Origin: Microcoleus sp. FACHB-DQ6
GTDB taxonomy: Bacteria > Cyanobacteriota > Cyanobacteriia > Cyanobacteriales > Microcoleaceae
NCBI GenBank assembly: GCA_014695175.1
Contig: JACJNV010000065.1
Location: 1 to 42,715, forward strand
Reading direction: 5' to 3'
DNA: 42,715 bases
Of the stretch, positions 25,673 to 35,524 are shown one piece after another; within the stretch, counting starts at the first letter, position 1, and each line of letters begins with the position of its first letter. The position numbers were made by a program, and so were the translations under genes. Below the pieces are notes generated by a model, which was given only the letters and a program-made list of their open reading frames with translations, ran no database searches and was not told the origin of the DNA.

Positions 25673-26034
25673 CTAAAAATGCCGCTAGAACGTTTTTCTG
25701 AGTTTTTGGTTCGCTAGTTGCTCCCAAGTGAGGGCGTAAAGTCGCTTCTTAGCGGGAAGATCCTTGCGTTGTGAGTCGCGATCGCCCTGAGTCAGGAAAG
25801 ATCAGCTTTTGGGGGGAGGTTTTTCCGTTGTGCTAATACTAATTGTATCATTACTTCGTAAATTAATAAATGTCAAGTGTAAAGTTTTGTAACTAGGAAT
25901 CGAGACTTTCCCACTGGAAGGCTCAGTCTATTGGAGATTTGAGATTGGAGATTTGAGATTGAACAGAACTTACCCACTGCGACTAATAAAAACCTGGTTG
26001 CTGGCTAACCGTGCGTAAGTCCTGTTCAAGCCCG
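25673..26034. other. Intergenic region with 14-bp tandem and TAAGTCCTG inverted repeat
   Basis: GGAGATTTGAGATT occurs twice in tandem (25931-25960). GAACAGAACTTAC (25961-25973) and GTAAGTCCTGTTC (26015-26027) are imperfect inverted arms flanking AAAAACCTGGTTGC. The last hairpin lies directly at the 3' end of the ABC ATPase gene and may end its transcription. No gene is seen. Confidence 0.6.
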
Positions 26035-27168
26035 TTAAGGATACAGCGCTTCACCGGTGGAAGGGTCAAATATAAATAGTCGATCGAAGTCAAGCTGTAC
26101 CTTCAGCTGATCGCCCGATCGCAAGCGAACACTCGCAGGTACTTGCACCTGTACAGTAGTTTCAGCGCTCAACAAAGGCAAACTCGCCCGAATTAAAGTT
26201 TCTCGCCCCAGAGGTTCCACTACTTTTACCTCTACATCCATAGGGACTTTTTCTAATGCCCAAACATCGGTTTTCAAATCATCATCTTCTACCGTTTGTG
26301 GCGTAAAGATTTCTATATTTTCGGGACGGATGCCCAAATCAAATCCTTGTCCTTCTCTCGCCTGCAATTTTTTCTGAATCGAGGGCGGACAGGCTAAATG
26401 TTGATTTCCCACTTGAAAGGATTCGTTAGTATAAATTGCAGGCAAAATGTTCATGGCGGGATTGCCTAAAAATGTGGCAACCATGCGGTTAGCTGGTTTG
26501 GCATAAATGCTTTGCGGGTCTCCAATTTGTTGAATTTTACCCCCATTTAAGACTACAATCTTATCAGCTAAAGTCATCGCTTCCACTTGGTCGTGAGTGA
26601 CGTAAACGGTGGTAATTCCCAGCCGTTGATGCAGTTGTTTGAGTTCGGCTCTAGTGTCGTCTCGCAGTTGAGCATCGAGGTTAGAAAGCGGTTCATCTAA
26701 AAGGAATACTTTCGGTTCCCGGGCGATCGCCCTTCCCAGTGCTACCCGCTGCTGCTGTCCGCCTGATAACTGTTTGGGCTTACGCTTGAGGAGGTGGTCG
26801 ATCGAGAGCGATCGCGCCACTGTTTCGACTCGTTCTTGAATTTTAGTCGGATCAACATTCCGCATCCGCAATCCAAATGCCAAGTTTTCTGCGACAGTCA
26901 TGTGTGGATAAAGCGCGTAATTTTGAAACACCATTGCTACATCGCGCTGTCTCGCAGGAATGTTGTTAACTAAATTATCTCCGATGTAAAGATTGCCGGA
27001 AGTTGCGGTTTCTAAACCTGCAATTGTCCGCATAATTGTGGATTTCCCGCAGCCGGAGGGCCCGACTAATACCCAAAATTCCCCGTCCGGGATTTTGAAG
27101 CTGATGTTTTCGATCGCGGTGACGTTTTGGTAGCGTCGGGTAATATTTTCTAAGCGAACATTTGCCAT
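26035..27168 (-). CDS. ABC transporter ATP-binding protein, MalK/UgpC type
   Basis: 377 residues. Powers uptake of a sugar or glycerol-phosphate type solute as the cytoplasmic subunit. Walker A is GPSGCGKST, the signature LSGGQQQR, Walker B VFLLDEPLSNLD, and the H-loop VYVTHDQVEAMTLAD. A C-terminal TOBE/MalK-type regulatory domain (about residues 240-375) with DLGIRPENIEIF is typical of the CUT1 group. The transport partners (membrane and binding proteins) are not in the window; such orphan shared ATPases are frequent in cyanobacteria and can serve several importers. The substrate cannot be told from the sequence. Confidence 0.9.
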   Translation of the reverse strand: MANVRLENITRRYQNVTAIENISFKIPDGEFWVLVGPSGCGKSTIMRTIAGLETATSGNLYIGDNLVNNIPARQRDVAMVFQNYALYPHMTVAENLAFGLRMRNVDPTKIQERVETVARSLSIDHLLKRKPKQLSGGQQQRVALGRAIAREPKVFLLDEPLSNLDAQLRDDTRAELKQLHQRLGITTVYVTHDQVEAMTLADKIVVLNGGKIQQIGDPQSIYAKPANRMVATFLGNPAMNILPAIYTNESFQVGNQHLACPPSIQKKLQAREGQGFDLGIRPENIEIFTPQTVEDDDLKTDVWALEKVPMDVEVKVVEPLGRETLIRASLPLLSAETTVQVQVPASVRLRSGDQLKVQLDFDRLFIFDPSTGEALYP

Positions 27169-27218
27169 TTTGTGACTGTAATTGGTAATTGATAATTAGT
27201 GCTTTTTACCTTCAGCCT

Positions 27219-27788
27219 TCAGCCTTCAGAAAACTGTTCCACTTCTAAAACTGTGCGGTCTAATTCTTCAACTATAGGCGTTAGCTCAGCTTTGCGGAAT
27301 GCTTCTACTAAAGAACGATAATACCAGAGAGAACCCTCTTTGCCACCTTTGAAGCGTTCCCAAACAACGTCACCTAATTGACGGGAATCTTTCAGGATCG
27401 ATCGAACATTATAAAGTTTATCAGCAGCCGAGACTAATCTCACTGAGGTTGAAGCTGTAGAAATGCGATCGATATAAGCTTGTTTTCGCTGTCGCCAAGG
27501 GGGTTTCGGCGTCGCGTCACTGTCGGTACAGCCGTCTACAATCGCTGTGACGCTATCGCCAAAGCGGCGGCGGATGGCTTCGCGGGTGGTGGCGCCGCCT
27601 CGATCTTCGATCGCATCGTGAAGCAAAGCTGCGATCGCCTCATCTTCATTTGCCCCATATTCTAAAGCTATACTAGCCGTGCCCAACAAATGGGCAATGT
27701 AGGGAACGCCGGAACCTTTGCGAAGTTGGGTAGCGTGCAATTCGGCGGCATAGGTGAGGGCTTCAGAAAAACGGTTTGAGAGAATCAT
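27219..27788 (-). CDS. HD-domain phosphohydrolase, RelA/SpoT-like hydrolase fold
   Basis: 189 residues from the ATG at 27788 (MILSNRFSEALTYAAELHAT), preferred because AAAGGTGA lies just upstream; a longer start at 27806 adds only MRKVTF. Metal ligands are visible: H in the first helix (AELHATQLRKG), H in VPYIAHLLG, HD in IAALLHDAIED, and a later D (VSAADKLYNVRSI). The same arrangement occurs in the (p)ppGpp hydrolase domain of SpoT, and small alarmone-hydrolase-like HD proteins exist, but no synthetase domain is present. The substrate is inference. Confidence 0.8.
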   Translation of the reverse strand: MILSNRFSEALTYAAELHATQLRKGSGVPYIAHLLGTASIALEYGANEDEAIAALLHDAIEDRGGATTREAIRRRFGDSVTAIVDGCTDSDATPKPPWRQRKQAYIDRISTASTSVRLVSAADKLYNVRSILKDSRQLGDVVWERFKGGKEGSLWYYRSLVEAFRKAELTPIVEELDRTVLEVEQFSEG

Positions 27789-27965
27789 GAAAGTCACCTT
27801 TCTCAATTGCTATGATATATAAATTGTAGGGCTAAGTTGAAAAGACAAAAATTGTTTTTCTCGATAGCTGATATCCACTCGCCCTGCCCAATTCAATAAA
27901 ATCATAAAGATGCGATCGAGAGCGATCCTGTGTAAACTTAAAATCATCAAATAGAGGTTGCGCTT

Positions 27966-28589
27966 GTGACAGCTACTACAATTTCGCCCAAAAATGCCGA
28001 CCAAAACTTAGAGCCAGGATTACCGCCAAAATCAGAAATTATAGCAGAGAATCCGCCAGAATCTGAACCTGAAAAACTCATATCTCTAGAAGAGTTTTTA
28101 GTCAAGCCTGCTGATAGAATGGAGTGGGTTGACGGCAACTTAGTGGAGAAAACAGGAATGACATTCAAGCACGGTCTTGCTCAATCTAAATTATCTACAT
28201 ACTGGAGAAATTACAAAAATTCCAGCGGACAGGGAGGAGAAGTTCTTACAGAAGTTCTTTGTCGCACTAGCAAGCAGGGTCGCCGTCCCGATGTTGCTTA
28301 CATCACTCCTGAATTGTTGCCAGAATCAGGCAATTTTACAGCATTTTCCCAAAGTTTTCCTTTGATAGCCGAAGTTGCTTCCCCCGAAGATAGCGGCGAA
28401 GACTTATTTGCGAAAGCTCAGGAATATTTGGAATCGGGATGTTGAGAAGTTTGGTTGCTGTTTCCTGAAGCTAGATTAATATTTGTGAATGCAGGGCAAC
28501 GCTGGCGCTTGTTTAATGCCGATGAAGTTGTTAACACTCAAAGTGTGCTGGGAGGTTTTAGCGTAGCCATCAGTGAATTGTTGGCTTGA
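27966..28589 (+). pseudogene. Uma2-family (DUF820) putative PD-(D/E)XK protein with internal TGA
   Basis: From GTG 27966 the frame is open for 159 residues to a TGA at 28443-28445. It then continues in the same frame for 47 more codons to the normal end at 28589 (EVWLLFPEARLIFVNAG to GGFSVAISELLA), completing a usual-sized Uma2 protein of about 207 residues. Core motifs are present: ISLEEFLVKPADRMEWVDGN, RRPDVAYI, and AEVASPEDSGEDLFAKAQEY, which together give the nuclease-like D...ExxK pattern. The TGA follows EYLESGC, where homologues have a sense codon. Either the gene was recently interrupted or the TGA is a sequencing or real single-base change. The family is highly multi-copy in filamentous cyanobacteria, with no clear role. 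Confidence 0.8.
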
Positions 28590-29213
28590 GGTATTTGTTA
28601 AACTATTTTATTAAAATTCTAAAAAGAGAAAATCACGGTGAGAAACTTTAGCTGAAGACTGGGTTTAATGAGAATGTCGGAAGGATCAAATCGAGGTTAA
28701 GATCGACCTACAGGTAACTTTGAAGTATTGATACAATTAACATCTGATTAGGGGACTGCGGCATAGACTGAAAAGGACTGACCATAAAGGGTAAGCAGAT
28801 TCATCCCACGACTAAAAGCCCAGGGCTTTCTTTGGGATTTTCTCTAAACGGTAGTCTTCGATTGGAATTGGGTTGAGAGATTGTTGGTGGAGTGCGATCG
28901 CCTTTAAATTTGAGCCAGAACGATCGCCCCATCTACTAAAAATCACACTCGGCTCACAGATCCGAGCTGAGCACAGTCTCCCAGCCACTCCACCAATCAA
29001 CGGAACATCAACGAATTCAGGGATTTTTGCACTTCCGTGAACAAGAGAAAATCACTCGCAACTTACTAATGCGACTGCTTGCTGGAGCTACAAGATTAAT
29101 TGTTAGCGTCGGTGTCTAGCCAGGAATTTAAGCGCCTGGAAAGACCCTACCAAGGTGGATGGAACATCAAGCTAGCAATTCCTCAAAGTCTATTTTCTAG
29201 AGAAGCCACTACC
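28590..29213. other. Intergenic region upstream of the sensor-kinase operon
   Basis: About 620 bp with no convincing gene. ATCCCACGACTAAAAGCCCA followed by GGGCTTTC (28803-28830) resembles the hairpin ends of IS200/IS605-type elements, but no transposase remains. AGAGAAAATCAC occurs twice (about 28625 and 29044). The promoter for the kinase pair should be in the last 200 bases. Confidence 0.4.
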
Positions 29214-31979
29214 ATGTCTCTGCCAAACTCATCCCTGAATCTATTTAAACCTAAGCGCAAACTTTCCCTGCGATCGCTCCTGATCGTTCCGTTTGTCCTC
29301 CAAATCTTCGCCGCCGTTGGACTAACGGGATATATTTCCTTGCGGAATGGGCAGCAGGCAATTAATGAGTTGGCAACTCGCTTACGCAGCGAAGTGAGCT
29401 TACGCATCGATCAGCATCTCGGAACTCAACTCGATACTGCTCGTAATCTTGCCCAAACAAACGCAGATGCCATTGAGCTAGGATTACTTGATCTAAAAGA
29501 CCCAGCAGAATTAGGTCAATTTTTCTGGAAACAATTAAAACTACATGACATCGGCTACATTAGCTTTGCCTACACCACAGGAGATTTTGCAGGTGCGGGG
29601 CGTTTCTTTGAAGATGGTCGGGTCACAGTGGATGAAGTTTCTCGGCAGCGCAACGGCAACTTAGACTGGTATATCTATAACACCAACAGTCAGGGACAAC
29701 GCACCACACTGGCGATCAATAACGGCCCCTACATCCCCAAAGAAGAAGGTTGGTACAGAGAACCCGCCCGCGCAGGACAGCCGTTATGGACGCTGTATCA
29801 ATGGCAATCTCCCCCCTATACTCTGTCCATTTCTGCCAACAGTCCGGTTTATGACCAAAACAAAAAATTAATCGGAGTGGTTGGCGTTGACCAACGGTTA
29901 AGTCAAATCAGCAATTTTCTGAGAGAGTTGAAGGTGAGTCCTTCCGGGAAAACCTTCATTTTGGAACGCACTGGACTCATCATTGCTAGTTCTGCTCAAG
30001 AAGATCCTTACAAGCTTGTTAATGGCAAGGCAACACGGCTCAATGCCTCTAATAGCCAAGATGCTTTGATTCGGGCAACGACCCAACACCTCACGAAGCA
30101 GTTTAATAATCTCAACCAAATTCAACAAAGTCAAACCTTTGAGTATGTGCTTGACGGTCAACGTCAGTTCGTTCGAGTTGCCCCCTGGAAAGATGAGTGG
30201 GGGCTAGATTGGCTCGTAGTTGTTGTTGTTCCTGAGTCGGACTTTATGGCACAAATCAATGCCAACACGCGCACAACAATTTTGCTGTGTTTGGGTGCAT
30301 TGGGTATAGCAACTATTTTGGGATTTTTCACCTCTCGCTGGATTACCAAACCGATTTTGAAACTCCAAGAAGCTAGTCAGTTAATTAGCTCCGGTCACCT
30401 AGATCAAACGGTTCAGGTGCAAGGCATCAATGAATTAGAATCGCTGGCAGATTCCTTTAATCAGATGGCAGGTCAACTCAAAACATCCTTTATCGAACTA
30501 GAAAGCCGGGTTGAGGAACGCACCGCCGAACTGAAAGAAGCGAAACTGGTAGCCGATCGTGCAAACCAGGCAAAAAGCGAGTTTCTCGCCAACATGAGCC
30601 ACGAACTCCGCACTCCCCTCAACGGCATTCTGGGCTATGCTCAAATCCTTAGCCGCTCCAAAGCCTTACCAGCAAAAGAACGTCATGGGGTAGAAATCAT
30701 TCACCAGTGCGGTTCTCATTTGTTGATGCTGATCAACGATGTGTTGGACTTGTCCAAAATTGAAGCCGGTAAATTAGAACTCACACCTCAAGCGATTCAC
30801 TTTCCCTCATTCCTCCAAGGTGTCGCTGAAATCTGCCGCATTCGTGCCGACCAAAAAAACATTGACTTCGTTTACGATCCCGATCCACAGTTGCCTGAAG
30901 GGATTTTTGCCGATGAAAAACGGCTGCGTCAGGTGTTACTCAACTTGCTGGGAAATGCGATTAAATTCACCGATAAAGGTTCGGTCACGCTCAAGGTTAC
31001 TGTAGTTGAGAATCATGCCAATCCGTCCACTCACCGAATCAAATTTCAAGTAGAGGATACGGGCGTTGGAATTGCGCGCGATCAGTTGGATAAAATCTTC
31101 CAGGCTTTTGAACAAGTGGGCGATCGCCAACGCCAAGCCGAGGGTACGGGTTTAGGACTGGCAATCAGTCAAAAGATTGTCCAACTGATGAACGGACAAA
31201 TCCAAGTTAAGAGCCAACCCGAAGTTGGGAGTGACTTCTTCTTTGAGGTGGAAATGGCTTGTGCCACCGATTGGGCGCAGCAAAACTCGATTACAACTGG
31301 CAAACAAATTATTGGTTATGAAGGACAACGACGCAGCATCCTTGTGGTAGACGATCGTTGGGAAAACCGAGCTATTATCGTCAACTTGTTAGAACCATTG
31401 GGATTTCAACTGACTGAAGCGGAAAACGGACAAGTAGGATTAGAAAAAATCCGACAATTATCACCTGATTTAGTAATCACAGACTTAGCGATGCCAGTCA
31501 TGGACGGCTTTGAACTGCTCAAACAGGTTCGCAGTGCCAATGATTTGCAACACCATAAGATCATCGTCTCTTCTGCATCAGTATCACAAGCCGATCGCCG
31601 GATGAGTTTAGATGCAGGAGGAAATGATTTCCTGGCAAAACCCGTAGAAGTCAGCGAATTATTTAATCTCTTAGCAACTTATTTAGAATTGAAGTGGAAC
31701 TATGAAACGACATCACACGATCGGCCATCCACTCTAACAACTGGATTGCAGATATCAGAGAGGATTATTCCTACCAGGGAGGAGTTAAAAACTTTATTAG
31801 CACTGGCACAGCAAGGCAACTTAAAACGGCTACGAGAACACACAGAGCATATTGCTCACTCTAACCCTCGCTACGCTGATTTTGCTTCACAACTTCTTCA
31901 GCTTGCAAAGCAATTTAAAGACGAAGAGATTGAAGACTTACTGAAACAACACCTCACAGAGGAGAAAACCGATGTATAG
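29214..31979 (+). CDS. Hybrid sensor histidine kinase (Cache-HAMP-HisKA-HATPase-REC)
   Basis: 921 residues from ATG 29214, which has AGAGAAG about 10 bases upstream; the longer frame from TTG 29100 adds 38 residues lacking family character. Two membrane helices ([20 protein letters not shown] and [20 protein letters not shown]) enclose a periplasmic dCache-type sensor (about 60-340). A HAMP segment follows, then HisKA with the phospho-His ([13 protein letters not shown]463) and the ATPase with [17 protein letters not shown] and [10 protein letters not shown] receiver domain carries D757 in [15 protein letters not shown], and a helical C-terminal tail of about 90 residues lacks a clear HPt histidine. 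The next kinase gene overlaps by 8 bases, so both are co-translated. The signal is unknown. Confidence 0.92.
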   Translation: MSLPNSSLNLFKPKRKLSLRSLLIVPFVLQIFAAVGLTGYISLRNGQQAINELATRLRSEVSLRIDQHLGTQLDTARNLAQTNADAIELGLLDLKDPAELGQFFWKQLKLHDIGYISFAYTTGDFAGAGRFFEDGRVTVDEVSRQRNGNLDWYIYNTNSQGQRTTLAINNGPYIPKEEGWYREPARAGQPLWTLYQWQSPPYTLSISANSPVYDQNKKLIGVVGVDQRLSQISNFLRELKVSPSGKTFILERTGLIIASSAQEDPYKLVNGKATRLNASNSQDALIRATTQHLTKQFNNLNQIQQSQTFEYVLDGQRQFVRVAPWKDEWGLDWLVVVVVPESDFMAQINANTRTTILLCLGALGIATILGFFTSRWITKPILKLQEASQLISSGHLDQTVQVQGINELESLADSFNQMAGQLKTSFIELESRVEERTAELKEAKLVADRANQAKSEFLANMSHELRTPLNGILGYAQILSRSKALPAKERHGVEIIHQCGSHLLMLINDVLDLSKIEAGKLELTPQAIHFPSFLQGVAEICRIRADQKNIDFVYDPDPQLPEGIFADEKRLRQVLLNLLGNAIKFTDKGSVTLKVTVVENHANPSTHRIKFQVEDTGVGIARDQLDKIFQAFEQVGDRQRQAEGTGLGLAISQKIVQLMNGQIQVKSQPEVGSDFFFEVEMACATDWAQQNSITTGKQIIGYEGQRRSILVVDDRWENRAIIVNLLEPLGFQLTEAENGQVGLEKIRQLSPDLVITDLAMPVMDGFELLKQVRSANDLQHHKIIVSSASVSQADRRMSLDAGGNDFLAKPVEVSELFNLLATYLELKWNYETTSHDRPSTLTTGLQISERIIPTREELKTLLALAQQGNLKRLREHTEHIAHSNPRYADFASQLLQLAKQFKDEEIEDLLKQHLTEEKTDV

Positions 31980-33303
31980 TCCAGGATTAATTCTGGTGGT
32001 GGATGATACCCCTGCGAACTTAGAAGTGGTTTGTGAAACCTTAAGTGATGCGGGGTACGAAGTAGCAACCGCAATCAACGGCGATCGCGCTCTTAAGCGA
32101 GTCCAAGCTTATCCTCCCGATCTGATCTTGCTCGACGTTCAAATGCCAGGAATTGACGGCTTTGAAACCTGCCAACGTCTGAAGGCAGATCCCACCACAG
32201 CCAGTATTCCCATCATTTTTATGACCGCTCTCTCCGATGCCGACAGTAAGGAGAAAGGATTTGTCCTGGGTGCTGTGGACTACATCACCAAACCCTTTCA
32301 AGAAAAGGAGATGCTAGCACGGGTGAAAACTCATTTGCAGCTACGGGAGTTAACTAAAAATCTCGAACAGCGTGTAGCTGAGCAAACGGCTGATTTAGAA
32401 GCAGCACTCACACAAGTGCAACAGTCTCAGCTTCATTTAGTCCAAACCGAAAAGATGTCTGCGTTGGGAAATTTAGTGGCGGGTGTCGCCCACGAGATTA
32501 ATAACCCGCTGGGCTTTATTGCTGGCAATCTGAAACCCGCTCAAGACTATATTAAAGACCTCTTTAAACTAATTGAGTTATACCAAAAAGAACTCCATTA
32601 TCCAAGTGCCTCACTACAGGAATTCGTGGAGGAAATAGATTTGGAATATTTACAAGAGGATTTACCCAAGTTGATCGATTCGATGCAAGAAGGAGTCGAG
32701 CGCATTCACACAATCAGCACCAGTTTAAGAACCTTCTCGCGTTCGGATAGCGATCGCCCCATTCCTTACAATATCCACGACGGGATTGACAGCACGCTCT
32801 TGATTCTCAAACATCGCCTCAAAGCTAACGAATCTCGCCCGGAAATTCAAGTCATCACAGACTATGGGGATCTGCCACAGGTAGAATGCTTTGCCGGACA
32901 GTTGAATCAGGTATTTATGAATGTGCTGGCAAATGCGATCGATGCCCTTGAGGAATCAAATCAAGGACGCAGTTTTGCTCAGATCAAAGCCAAACCCAAC
33001 CAGATTACTGTCAAAACCCAATTGTCGGAATCTCAGGCAGTGATCAGAATTCAGGATAATGGGATTGGCATTACCGATGCGGTGAAGCCAAAAATCTTTG
33101 AGCATTTGTTTACAACCAAAGGTGTGGGGCAAGGAACAGGGCTAGGATTGGCGATCGCTCATCAAATCGTAGTCCAGAAACACTCTGGAACTCTAGAAGT
33201 CAACTCAACTTTAGGTCAAGGTACAGAGTTTGTGATTTCAATTCCGGTGAAGGATCTCGCTGTAAAAGACATTCAGGCAAAGATTTGCGTTGACGCAGCA
33301 TAA
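31972..33303 (+). CDS. Response-regulator/histidine-kinase hybrid (REC-HisKA-HATPase), soluble
   Basis: 443 residues with no membrane segment. An N-terminal receiver domain (phospho-acceptor D55 in LLDVQMPGIDGFETC; AVDYITKPFQ at its end) leads by a coiled coil (LTKNLEQRVAEQTADLEAAL) to HisKA with VAGVAHEINNPLGFIAGNLK (H174), then the ATPase with NVLANAIDALEE, DNGIGI and [11 protein letters not shown]. This REC-first layout is frequent in cyanobacteria and suits a relay: the hybrid kinase upstream passes phosphate to this protein's receiver. Its own output partner is not in the window. Confidence 0.92.
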   Translation: MYSPGLILVVDDTPANLEVVCETLSDAGYEVATAINGDRALKRVQAYPPDLILLDVQMPGIDGFETCQRLKADPTTASIPIIFMTALSDADSKEKGFVLGAVDYITKPFQEKEMLARVKTHLQLRELTKNLEQRVAEQTADLEAALTQVQQSQLHLVQTEKMSALGNLVAGVAHEINNPLGFIAGNLKPAQDYIKDLFKLIELYQKELHYPSASLQEFVEEIDLEYLQEDLPKLIDSMQEGVERIHTISTSLRTFSRSDSDRPIPYNIHDGIDSTLLILKHRLKANESRPEIQVITDYGDLPQVECFAGQLNQVFMNVLANAIDALEESNQGRSFAQIKAKPNQITVKTQLSESQAVIRIQDNGIGITDAVKPKIFEHLFTTKGVGQGTGLGLAIAHQIVVQKHSGTLEVNSTLGQGTEFVISIPVKDLAVKDIQAKICVDAA

Positions 33304-33401
33304 CAAATCGTTGCAGCGGTGGCATAAAGATGATTGATAGCGCCCCTTCAAACCATCCAAACTATTGATATAGTAGTAGGCGGTGCAAAAAACGGTAAAC
33401 C

Positions 33402-34931
33402 ATGACAGCCACAAATCTCGTTAATAAATTTGAGTACAAACCCCTATACAAACCAAATCAATTAATTTGCGGAACGGGGCAAACAGCCATTGTCAGCGGC
33501 TGGACAGTAAAAAGTGCGATCGGCAAACATTTACAACCTCAAGAATATGCTGCGATCGGACAACTGTACTCTCCTACTCGCGGCATCAACTTCTTAATTA
33601 GAAACTTGCTGTGCAATCCCCACGTCCGCTTTTTAGTAATTCTCAACGCTACCAAAGAAGACCGCAATTCGGGTGCGGCAGCGTGCTTGCTCGACTTTTT
33701 TCGCAACGGCTTTGAAGCAGGCAAAAGCGATACTGGTAGAGATTGCTGGCTAATTAAATCTTCAATATTTGGCTACATTGATATTGAAATAGCAGCAGAA
33801 GCCTTAGAACTATTGCGTCATAAAATAGAATGGAAAGAAGCCAAAACTATAGCAGAAACAGTGACTTATGTCAAGTATTTTTCCCAAAAAGAATCTGTTG
33901 AACCTTGGGGAGAAACCGTAACTTTTCCGTTAGTCGAAATCGTCCCGACTGTACTCCCCGGTCAGAAATACGGACACAGAATCGAAGGCAAAACTATCGC
34001 CGAAACTTGGGTAAAAATTATCCACCGAATTAAGACCACGGGCACTCTGCGACCCACTGGTTACGACGGACAGTGGCAAGAATTAATCGACTTAATGGCA
34101 GTCATTACAGATGAACCTGCGGAGTTCTATTTTCCTGAACCGAATTACTTACCAATAGACCGCGATTTCCTCGAACAGTACAAACCGCAAATGCTCGAAG
34201 ATGCCCCGTATAACGAAGGCATTAAATATACCTACGCCCAGCGGATGCGGTCGTGGTTTGGCCGCGATCAAATTGAAGAAGTGATTGCCAAACTAATTAA
34301 AGAAATTGACGCTGCCAGTGCTGTAATTAGTTTGTGGGATGCCGGAGGAAATATTAACAGAAGGCCTGACGGTTCTTCTGACCACCAGCACAGCGGCAGT
34401 CCTTGTTTAAATCACATTTGGGTGCGAGTTGTTGACGGTGAAATATCGCTAACAGCAACTCTCCGCAGTAACGATATGTTTGCGGCTTGGCCAGCAAATG
34501 CAATGGGTTTGCGGGCTTTGCAGCAGCACATTCGAGATGAAATTGCGAGGCGTTCCGATTATAATTTGATAATGGGCCCGTTGGTAACGCTGAGTCAATC
34601 GGCTCACTTGTATGACGATACCTTTGAAAATGCCGATCGACTAATTCAAACCCAATATGCTAAAATCTGCGAAGATCGAGACTTTTTCGATGCAGCGGGC
34701 AATTTTTTAGTTGAAGTAGCCGACAATCAGATAGTAGTCACGCAAACCACCCCGGGCAGCGGCGAAGTTGTCACCTGTTATTCGGGAAAAAACCCTCTCA
34801 AGTTAGTGCGAGAAATTTGTGCGGCTTCCCCTGCCATCAAAGGCGAGCATATTGGTTATTTAGGAATAGAATTGCAGAAGGCTGCCCAGTGTCTGAAAAC
34901 GAGCGAGCAATACATCCAGGATAGAAAATGA
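33402..34931 (+). CDS. Thymidylate synthase fused to MtrA-like and DUF4346 domains
   Basis: 509 residues. The centre (about 210-430) is a thymidylate synthase: nucleophile Cys335 in SGSPCLNHIW, RSND at 355-358 (E. coli RSCD), the dUMP-recognising Asn at 366 in WPANAMGL, and HLY at 402-404. The N-terminal domain (about 20-200; IVSGWTVKSAIGKHLQ, AIGQLYSPTRGINFLIRNLL, NPHVRFLVI) looks like the corrinoid-binding MtrA/DUF4346-associated fold of methanogen methyltransferases. The C-terminus (HIGYLGIELQKAAQCL, YIQD) fits DUF4346. It should make dTMP from dUMP; Asn366 argues against dCMP hydroxymethylase. The next gene, dCMP deaminase, overlaps by 4 bases and would supply dUMP. The methyl donor is an open question. 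Confidence 0.8.
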   Translation: MTATNLVNKFEYKPLYKPNQLICGTGQTAIVSGWTVKSAIGKHLQPQEYAAIGQLYSPTRGINFLIRNLLCNPHVRFLVILNATKEDRNSGAAACLLDFFRNGFEAGKSDTGRDCWLIKSSIFGYIDIEIAAEALELLRHKIEWKEAKTIAETVTYVKYFSQKESVEPWGETVTFPLVEIVPTVLPGQKYGHRIEGKTIAETWVKIIHRIKTTGTLRPTGYDGQWQELIDLMAVITDEPAEFYFPEPNYLPIDRDFLEQYKPQMLEDAPYNEGIKYTYAQRMRSWFGRDQIEEVIAKLIKEIDAASAVISLWDAGGNINRRPDGSSDHQHSGSPCLNHIWVRVVDGEISLTATLRSNDMFAAWPANAMGLRALQQHIRDEIARRSDYNLIMGPLVTLSQSAHLYDDTFENADRLIQTQYAKICEDRDFFDAAGNFLVEVADNQIVVTQTTPGSGEVVTCYSGKNPLKLVREICAASPAIKGEHIGYLGIELQKAAQCLKTSEQYIQDRK

Positions 34932-35467
34932 ATCTAGAAGAAGAAAGACCGACCTGGGACGAATACTTTTTAATGTTAGCAAAATTGGCTGCAACTCGAT
35001 CGACTTGTCTGGCTTTTCCTGTAGGCGCGGTGATAACTAAAAACAGGCAAGTTTTAGCAACGGGTTACAACGGTTCGCCGTCAGGTTCGGCACACTGTAC
35101 AACTCAAGGCTTCTGCTATCCTGGTTTGAGTAGCTGCGACGCCAGCAAAACTTTGCCATCAAGGGCGGTTCACGCCGAAGCAAATGCGATCGCCAAAGCT
35201 GCTAAACACGGTATATCTACTGCTGGGGCTAGTATTTACGTCACTTTAGAACCCTGCATCTATTGTTTGAAATTAGTCATTGCCGCTGGAATTAGAGAAG
35301 TGTTTTACGAAACGAGTTTTAACAGTGGAGAAAAAGCTGCTTTGAGAGATACTTTTATCAGTGAAGGTATTGTTGAGTTAAAACAAATTCAGCTATCTGA
35401 AGATACAGCAAAAAAGGCGGCTTTGTTTTTGTTGAATCCTACATCTGTGTCCAAAAATTTAGTATAG
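34928..35467 (+). CDS. dCMP deaminase (deoxycytidylate deaminase)
   Basis: Makes dUMP from dCMP. 179 residues. Zinc ligands: His in AVHAEANAIAKAA (with the catalytic Glu) and two Cys in EPCIYCLKLVIAAG. The loop GYNGSPSGSAHCTTQGFCYP is typical of the dCMP deaminase group rather than cytidine or tRNA deaminases; its extra Cys and His can hold a second zinc. ATG overlaps the stop of the thymidylate synthase (ATGA), so the two work in one pathway: deaminate dCMP, then methylate dUMP. Whether feedback control by dCTP and dTTP exists cannot be told from the sequence. Confidence 0.9.
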   Translation: MNLEEERPTWDEYFLMLAKLAATRSTCLAFPVGAVITKNRQVLATGYNGSPSGSAHCTTQGFCYPGLSSCDASKTLPSRAVHAEANAIAKAAKHGISTAGASIYVTLEPCIYCLKLVIAAGIREVFYETSFNSGEKAALRDTFISEGIVELKQIQLSEDTAKKAALFLLNPTSVSKNLV

Positions 35468-35524
35468 GAGCAATCCTCCCCGTGGTTGGGGCAGCCACAG
35501 GAAATAACTGTGCTGTGTTCCTAT

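Noticed and set aside
28803..28830. IS200/IS605-type element end
   Set aside because: Only a short hairpin-like remnant is present; no transposase or TnpB fragment accompanies it, so it was not listed as a mobile element.
28812..29000. 62-codon minus-strand frame in the gap before the kinase pair
   Set aside because: No SD, odd composition, and no similarity I can see; the stretch looks like repeat remnants.
33402..34931. dCMP hydroxymethylase (phage-like base modification) instead of thymidylate synthase
   Set aside because: The position that is Asp in dCMP hydroxymethylases is Asn366 here, which fits dUMP, and the dCMP deaminase next door would remove dCMP.
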